This document shows positions 23,343 to 27,872 of a stretch of DNA of 27,872 bases, piece after piece. Where the stretch lies: the NCBI GenBank assembly GCA_027058735.1, contig JALURZ010000148.1:1-27872 (forward strand). Direction: 5' to 3'. The notes under the pieces were generated by a model that saw only the letters and a program-made list of their open reading frames with translations, was not told the DNA's origin and did not search any database. This stretch comes from Hyphomicrobiales bacterium. Lineage in GTDB: Bacteria; Pseudomonadota; Alphaproteobacteria; Rhizobiales; JALURZ01. The translations under genes and the position numbers were made by a program. Within the stretch, counting starts at the first letter, position 1. Every line of letters begins with the position of its first letter.

Positions 23343-25051
23343 GGATCAACCGTCAGCACCACCCCTTCGCGGCGCGGATCGGCGCCGCCGTCCATCTTTC
23401 CGCCGACGATCCTGATCCCCTGCAGGCCGCTTGTGAGCGGGCTGATCTTCACGCTCTGTCCCAGTTCCTCAAGCGCGTTTTCCAGCTCCACAAGGCTGGT
23501 GCCCGCTTCCAGTTCGCTGACCCCGTTGCGGTTGACATGGCGCGCCAGGCTGATCGCCGACTGCATGTCCAGCCCCCAGTCGATCAGCGCGATAACGCTC
23601 TGCGCGACATAAGCGATGATGCGGCTGCCGCCCGGCGATCCGATCACGGCAAAGAGACGGCCCTGTTTGTCGAACACGAGCGTCGGCGTCATGGACGAGC
23701 GGGGACGTTTGTTGGCGGCGACCGCATTGGCCACGGGCCGGCCCGCCGATGTCGGGACAAACGAAAAATCCGTCAGCTGGTTATTCAGAATAAAGCCCGA
23801 CGCCATGATATTCGCCCCGAAAGGCCCCTCGACGGATGTCGTCATCGAAACGGCGTTGCCGCGCGCGTCGACGATGGAGAGCTGGCTTGTGGAGGGCAGC
23901 GAGATATCGACGCCGCTGCGCCACAGGCGCCCGTCGCGCAGGGCGGGGCGCCCCGGCAGGGCCCGGCCCATGGCGCGCTGCGGGTCGATCAGCTTGGCGC
24001 GGCGGCGCAGATAGTCCGGCGCCAGCAGGCTGGCCGTCGGGACGTCCACGAAATCCGGATCCGCCAGATAGACCGCCCGGTCGGCATAGGCCAGTTTGCT
24101 GGCTTCCGAAATGAGATGAACCGACTGCGCGCTGCCCGCTCCCGACGCCTTGAGGTCGAAATTCTCCAGGATGCCCAGAATCTGCAACAAGGTCACACCG
24201 CCCGATGTCGGCGGCGCCATGGAACAGATCCGGTAGCCGCGATAGGGCCCGCACACCGGCGGGCGCCGCTTTGCGCGGTAATTCGCCAGATCGCTGAGCG
24301 CCAGTTTGCCCGCATTGGCGTGCGTGGCCACGGTCTCAACGATGCTCATGGCGATCGCGCCGCGATAGAACGCGTCCGGGCCCTGGCGCGCGATCTTCCG
24401 CAAGGTGTCCGCATAGGCGGGGTTCTTGCGTATGTAGCCCACCGGCAGGGGGACGGGCTTTTCATCGGCGCCCGCCGCGGGCAGGAAAAAATAGGCGCGC
24501 GTTGACGGGTCCTCTGCAAGGCGCGGGCTGCGCGCGATCAGCGCATTGAGCCGGGGGCTGACGGCGAACCCCTCGCGCGCCAGCGCGATGGCCGGTTCAA
24601 ACAATTCCGCCCAGGCCAGCCGCCCGTGAGCCTTGTGGGCAAGCGCCATCATGGCGACGAGGCCGGGCACGCCGACGGCCCGCCCTCCCACGACCGCCTG
24701 CATGAACCGCATGGCCTTGCCTTCGCCATCGAGAAACAGATCGGGCGTCGCCGCCGCCGGCGCGGTTTCGCGCCCGTCATAGGTTTCAACCTCGCGGCGT
24801 TTCGCATCCCAGTGCACGAGAAAGGCGCCCCCGCCAATGCCCGACGACTGCGGCTCGACAAGGCCGAGGACAAGCTGGGCTGCAATCGCCGCATCGACCG
24901 CGCTGCCGCCGCGCCGCAGAATGCGCGCGGCGGCTTCGGCGGCATGGGGATTGGCGGCGCTGACCATGGCCGGGCGCGCCGGCGCCGCCGCCGGCAGAGC
25001 CACGAAGCAGAATATTGCCAGGAACGCGGCGGCAAAGCGGACAGACATCAT
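23339..25051 (-). CDS. ggt: Gamma-glutamyltransferase (gamma-glutamyltranspeptidase)
   Basis: Cleaves gamma-glutamyl bonds of glutathione and related peptides in the periplasm; made as a precursor that cuts itself into two subunits. 570 aa with a signal peptide (about 1-26). Large-subunit motifs: SSGIGGGAF, and the substrate Arg in YDGRETAP (Arg94). The predicted self-cleavage nucleophile is Thr388 in PSTSQLSIVD; the usual following Thr-His is Ser-Gln here. Small-subunit motifs: FILNNQLTDFS lid region and GSPGGSRI oxyanion site. The start at 25051 (ATGATG) has AGGAAGG upstream; the longer frame to 25105 would spoil the signal peptide. Divergent from the P1 peptidase with 74 bp between; tail-to-tail overlap with the kinase gene. 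Confidence 0.94.
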   Translation of the reverse strand: MMSVRFAAAFLAIFCFVALPAAAPARPAMVSAANPHAAEAAARILRRGGSAVDAAIAAQLVLGLVEPQSSGIGGGAFLVHWDAKRREVETYDGRETAPAAATPDLFLDGEGKAMRFMQAVVGGRAVGVPGLVAMMALAHKAHGRLAWAELFEPAIALAREGFAVSPRLNALIARSPRLAEDPSTRAYFFLPAAGADEKPVPLPVGYIRKNPAYADTLRKIARQGPDAFYRGAIAMSIVETVATHANAGKLALSDLANYRAKRRPPVCGPYRGYRICSMAPPTSGGVTLLQILGILENFDLKASGAGSAQSVHLISEASKLAYADRAVYLADPDFVDVPTASLLAPDYLRRRAKLIDPQRAMGRALPGRPALRDGRLWRSGVDISLPSTSQLSIVDARGNAVSMTTSVEGPFGANIMASGFILNNQLTDFSFVPTSAGRPVANAVAANKRPRSSMTPTLVFDKQGRLFAVIGSPGGSRIIAYVAQSVIALIDWGLDMQSAISLARHVNRNGVSELEAGTSLVELENALEELGQSVKISPLTSGLQGIRIVGGKMDGGADPRREGVVLTVDP

Positions 25052-25125
25052 TTTTCGCCTTCCTGTGTTGCGCGGGCCCGCGGGCCGTGGCATTTGTGTT
25101 TGCATCTGGCAGAAAGCACGAAATC

Positions 25126-26154
25126 ATGGCGGATGCAAAGCCCGGCCGGCGAAATCTCATCACCGATGTCGAGGGTTTGAGGGTGGGGCTTGCGCATGAT
25201 GAGGCGCTGCTGAGCGGCGTCACCGTGGTGATCGCCGATGAGCCGGCTGTCGCCTCGCTCGACATACGCGGCGGCGCGCCGGGCACGCGCGAAACCGCCC
25301 TGCTCGATCCCACCTGCCTGGTTGAGCGGATCGACGCCATCGTGCTGTCGGGCGGGTCCGTGTTCGGCCTCGATGCGCCTTCGGGCGTCGTCGACTGGCT
25401 GGCGGCAGCCGGGCGCGGATACCGGCTCACGGCGCAGGCCAGGCCCTGCCCCATCGTTCCGGCCGCCATTCTGTTCGATCTCGACAATGGCGGCGACAAG
25501 GACTGGGGGGATACATCGCCTTACCGGGCGCTGGGTGTGGAGGCCTGCCAGGCCGCCGGCCGTGATTTCGCCCTGGGTAGTGCGGGGGCCGGATTCGGCG
25601 CGCTCGCCGGCAGCGCCAAGGGCGGGCTGGGTTCGGCCTCCCTCGTGCTGGAAAACGGGATCACCGTTGCCGCCCTGTTCGCTGTCAACAGTTTCGGCTC
25701 GCCGGTGGCGCCGGACACCGGCAGGCTGTGGGCGGCGCCGTTTGCCTTTCCCGGCGAACTGAACGGCGGCGGCGATCCCCGGCCTCTTCCCAGCGTCACG
25801 GGCCACGGCATTTTTGCCGGAACCAAAGGGGCAGGCGGACCCGGGGCCAACACGACCATCGGCATCGTCGCCACCGATGCGGTGCTGACCAAGGCGCAGG
25901 CGCGCCGGGTCGCGATCATGGCGCAGGACGGGCTGGCGCGCGCCCTTCGCCCGGCGCATGCCCCTGTCGATGGCGATCTCGTCTTTGTCATGGCGACGGG
26001 AAAGATGGCCCTGGGGGAGCCGGCGGCATTGGCGCTCACCGGGCTTGGCGCCCATGCAGCAGACGTGGTGGCGCGCGCGATCGGTCGCGCCGTGCACGAA
26101 GCCCGCCCGATCGCCGGGCACACGGGTTTCAGCGCGCCTCGCGCACAAGAGTGA
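25126..26154 (+). CDS. P1-family (S58, DmpA-like) self-processing peptidase
   Basis: Member of the DmpA/BapA group of aminopeptidases, which activate themselves by cutting before a Ser/Thr that becomes the nucleophile. 342 aa, no signal peptide, so cytoplasmic. The family start NLITDVEGLRVGLAHD (10-25), VLSGGSVFGLDAPSGV (73-88), the glycine-rich GSAGAGFGALAG...KGGLGSAS (about 151-171) and the processing site GPGANTTIGIVATDA (238-252) are present. By spacing to VATDA the predicted nucleophile is Thr243, with Thr instead of the Ser of DmpA. ATG 25126 is chosen as the start that gives the usual N-terminus. Substrate unknown; members cleave D-amino-acid or beta-peptides. Divergent from ggt. Confidence 0.9.
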   Translation: MADAKPGRRNLITDVEGLRVGLAHDEALLSGVTVVIADEPAVASLDIRGGAPGTRETALLDPTCLVERIDAIVLSGGSVFGLDAPSGVVDWLAAAGRGYRLTAQARPCPIVPAAILFDLDNGGDKDWGDTSPYRALGVEACQAAGRDFALGSAGAGFGALAGSAKGGLGSASLVLENGITVAALFAVNSFGSPVAPDTGRLWAAPFAFPGELNGGGDPRPLPSVTGHGIFAGTKGAGGPGANTTIGIVATDAVLTKAQARRVAIMAQDGLARALRPAHAPVDGDLVFVMATGKMALGEPAALALTGLGAHAADVVARAIGRAVHEARPIAGHTGFSAPRAQE

Positions 26155-26306
26155 AGCCGCCTGGCCTGAGCGGGCTCGTGGCGGCCGTCATGATGCTTGC
26201 CTTTGGCGGTTCGACCCAGTAAATACTGGCCCGCCGGGTCGGCATTGGCGTTGGCCCCGCTGCACCGCAATCAGGGCCTGCGATCACCTCAAAGCCCCAC
26301 CAATTG
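26155..26306. other. Short intergenic region with inverted repeat before tRNA-Arg
   Basis: Holds CCAGTA-AA-TACTGG (26216-26229), a perfect two-fold palindrome, and an overlapping longer pair CGACCC (26212-26217) / GGGTCG (26236-26241). Either could form a hairpin ending the peptidase transcript; there is no T-run. No convincing tRNA promoter was found. A 23-codon reading frame (26151-26222) overlaps the peptidase stop. Confidence 0.45.
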
Positions 26307-26383
26307 GCGCCGGTAGCTCAGCTGGATAGAGCACCAGACTACGAATCTGGGGGTCGGGGGTTCGAATCCTCCCCGGCGCGCCA
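26307..26383 (+). tRNA. tRNA-Arg(ACG)
   Basis: Complete cloverleaf of 77 nt with an encoded CCA end. Acceptor GCGCCGG (26307-26313) pairs perfectly with CCGGCGC (26373-26379); D-stem GCTC/GAGC; anticodon stem CCAGA/TCTGG around loop CTACGAA; T-arm GGGGG-TTCGAAT-CCTCC with one G-U pair; CCA at 26381-26383. The anticodon ACG (26341-26343) is normally deaminated to ICG by TadA and reads CGU, CGC and CGA. No integrase or repeated tRNA 3' end nearby suggests that it is an occupied attachment site. Confidence 0.97.
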
Positions 26384-26483
26384 TTGTTGATCTCACGCCG
26401 TTCGCTTCGCTCAAGGCTCCGATGGGGCGGCCTGGCCGGCCGGCGCCTTGTTTCGCACTGGCGCGCGCCGGTCGTCCATGACA

Positions 26484-27665
26484 TCAACGCCCATTGCGAT
26501 CCAGCCAGGACGCGATCTCGTGGCCGGCGCTTCTCGCGGCGAGCGCGCGCGCATATCGCATCAGATGCACCACAAAGGAAATCATGATCCACGCGGCCAT
26601 GGCCACATAGCCCGCCGCCGGCGCACCGGCCAGCACGGCGACGCTCAAAATGACGAGGTTGGGATTGCGCCGCGCGGTGATGAGCCGGAAGCGGGCATCG
26701 CTCGGCTGCCACACATGCACCTTCAGCCCGAATGTGGAGATAAAGGCCTGTTCCAGCAATTTGCCGGCAACATGGCCGCCCAGCACGATCCACACCGTCA
26801 CCGGCTCCGCGCCGCTCTGAGCCGCCCCAAGGCCGACCCACCAGGCGAGCCACCACAAGGGCGGCGCCGCCAGATCGATGCCGTGATCGAACCAGTCGCC
26901 CCATTTCGACGAGGTCAGCGTGACGCGGGCGAGCTTGCCGTCAACCGTGTCCAGAAAGGCCATCGCCCAGGCGCAGGCCAGTCCGGCGGCGAACGCGCCC
27001 TGCCAGAAGAACCAGAACGCCAGCACGGTGAATATGAAGCTGGCGAATGTCACCATGTTGGGCGTCACGCCAAGAGGTGCGAGCGCGCGCGTGACCATCA
27101 GTGCCGGTTCGGGCCAGACAAATTTGGTGATCAGATCGGTGATGCCCTTGTAGGACGCATAGAAGGTTTCGCGCTCGACGGCCCGCGCGGTGCGCGCGCT
27201 CAGGCGCAGCACCAAAGGATCGGCCCGCTTGCGCAGACTCCTGTCATGCCGCCCGGCAAGCTCGGGGGGCTTGCGGAATTCAAAGCCGGATTTTTTGCCG
27301 TCCCCGCCCCGCGCGCCCTCATCCGCGAGATAGGCCGCCGCCGCGGGCGCCCTGCCGGGGTCAGCATGAACGGCTGCGGGCAAACGGTCTTCGCTTGCAT
27401 CCACCAATACGGTATTCGGCGATCCGGCAAGCGCATTCAACAGCCGTTCTTCAACGACCATGTCGGCGCGCTGCGCGAGAACACGGGCGCCCGCGTCGAT
27501 CCGCGACACATCGAATGACACGGTTGCGCACCCCGCGCGCAAAAGCGCGCGCCGGGCGCGTTCCTCGCCGCTCATGCCCCAGATCACCGTTTTGCACCCG
27601 CCAACCACGAGGCCGTGAAGTGCCGCGCCCCGGCGGCCCGTCTGCTGGCTGGTCTTGCGGGTCAT
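26484..27665 (-). CDS. CDP-alcohol phosphatidyltransferase family membrane protein with extra N-terminal domain
   Basis: Moves a phosphoalcohol from a CDP-linked donor to an acceptor alcohol in the membrane; the actual lipid product is unknown. 393 aa. The catalytic signature D-x2-DG-x2-AR-x8-G-x3-D-x3-D is exact: Asp239, Asp242-Gly243, Ala246-Arg247, Gly256, Asp260, Asp264, within about six membrane segments from residue 200 on, after TPNMVTF. Residues about 15-120 form a soluble domain (VVGGCKTVIWGMSGEERARR...) that looks like a Rossmann or nucleotidyltransferase-type fold without the GxGxRL loop. The bifunctional IPCT-DIPPS enzymes have a comparable layout. ATG 27665 is the likeliest start; ATG 27773 would add 36 residues. 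The ribosome site is weak at both. Confidence 0.85.
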   Translation of the reverse strand: MTRKTSQQTGRRGAALHGLVVGGCKTVIWGMSGEERARRALLRAGCATVSFDVSRIDAGARVLAQRADMVVEERLLNALAGSPNTVLVDASEDRLPAAVHADPGRAPAAAAYLADEGARGGDGKKSGFEFRKPPELAGRHDRSLRKRADPLVLRLSARTARAVERETFYASYKGITDLITKFVWPEPALMVTRALAPLGVTPNMVTFASFIFTVLAFWFFWQGAFAAGLACAWAMAFLDTVDGKLARVTLTSSKWGDWFDHGIDLAAPPLWWLAWWVGLGAAQSGAEPVTVWIVLGGHVAGKLLEQAFISTFGLKVHVWQPSDARFRLITARRNPNLVILSVAVLAGAPAAGYVAMAAWIMISFVVHLMRYARALAARSAGHEIASWLDRNGR

Positions 27666-27822
27666 GAATGCAGTCAGTCCATGGTGGAGCGGGTTCCTTA
27701 GCCGAAAACCGGGGCCGCGGGCAACTTGTTTGCGCCCACGAACCGGCGCCTGTCGCTGTTTTGGGAAAATCATCGGAGCCGGATGTTGCCATCCGCCCGG
27801 CGGGGCCGGGCCTGCCGGGTCC
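27666..27822. other. Region upstream of the phosphatidyltransferase
   Basis: GC-rich non-coding or 5' extension sequence; the frame stays open to 27851 but its composition (Pro/Gly/Arg-rich) argues against coding. It includes a GGGCC-rich stretch near 27800-27830. No clear promoter was seen. Confidence 0.45.
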
Positions 27823-27872
27823 GGTCGGGCCGGCGGCCAGGGAAACCCCAAAGACGTTCCGCCGGCCCGACC
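27823..27872. repeat. Perfect 14-bp inverted repeat at the window end
   Basis: GGTCGGGCCGGCGG (27823-27836) and CCGCCGGCCCGACC (27859-27872) are exact reverse complements around a 22-nt loop, and the window stops at the last base of the second arm. It could be a terminator-like hairpin of a neighbouring gene or a spot where assembly broke. Confidence 0.85.

Noticed and set aside
26250..26290. TTGGCG / CAATCA as a tRNA promoter
   Set aside because: Spacing is 17 bp, but both boxes match consensus poorly; not better than chance in this sequence.
26307..26483. tRNA-Arg as an integration site of a mobile element
   Set aside because: No integrase, no repeated tRNA 3' end and no change in gene content next to it.
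26284..26904. 206-residue minus-strand reading frame ending in a GRIRTPDPQIRSLVLYP-type tail
   Set aside because: That tail is the antisense translation of the tRNA-Arg gene, a well-known false protein; the rest is antisense to the phosphatidyltransferase.
1..27872. CRISPR arrays, insertion sequences, phage or toxin-antitoxin genes
   Set aside because: I found no regularly spaced repeats, transposase motifs or phage genes; nearly all coding space is taken by conserved housekeeping families.

Overview
The window is a GC-rich, densely packed chromosomal segment of an alphaproteobacterium. Three things support this: the protein signatures (CycM-type anchored cytochrome c, a DnaX zinc module without its cysteines, alphaproteobacterial forms of KdsB and PheA), the low-GC-free codon usage, and the gene order rpmH-rnpA-yidC-engB-argB-HAD phosphatase-dapD-dapE, which is familiar from Rhizobiales/Rhodospirillales-type genomes. 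I cannot name the order or genus. Nearly everything is housekeeping; I see no phage, insertion sequence, integron or CRISPR array.

Layout. 1-1591 (minus): cytochrome c CycM and, downstream, the 5' part of a YejA-type peptide-binding protein that runs off the left edge. 1764-3439 (plus): kdsB and pheA (LPS Kdo activation, phenylalanine synthesis), convergent with nudC (minus). 4495-7420 (plus): SRP 4.5S RNA, dnaX, ybaB, recR, a classic replication/repair block. 7431-8618 (minus): rmuC. 8754-11008 (plus): def, fmt, truA (initiator Met processing and tRNA modification). 11005-18235 (minus): a long run of genes in the order rpmH, rnpA, yidC, engB, argB, HAD phosphatase, dapD, dapE (ribosome/RNase P, membrane insertion, arginine and lysine/peptidoglycan precursor synthesis). 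A strong sigma70-like promoter lies upstream of rpmH.

18595-23342 (plus) is the least ordinary part: a secreted DUF547 protein, a TVP38/TMEM64 (VTT) membrane protein, a MerA/LPD-like FAD disulfide oxidoreductase and a HAMP-type sensor histidine kinase with no response regulator beside it. The first two proteins each contain exactly two cysteines, closely spaced. Together with the disulfide reductase they could form an envelope thiol-redox module. This is a hypothesis, but it is the best candidate for an undescribed system here.

23339-26154: a periplasmic gamma-glutamyltransferase (minus) divergent from a cytoplasmic P1-family (S58) peptidase (plus), both self-cleaving enzyme families. Then a tRNA-Arg(ACG) gene and, on the minus strand, a CDP-alcohol phosphatidyltransferase with an unusual N-terminal domain. 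The window ends exactly at the far arm of a perfect 14-bp inverted repeat. Three of the convergent gene pairs overlap by the same four bases, CTAG, so that both genes stop with TAG in one palindrome.
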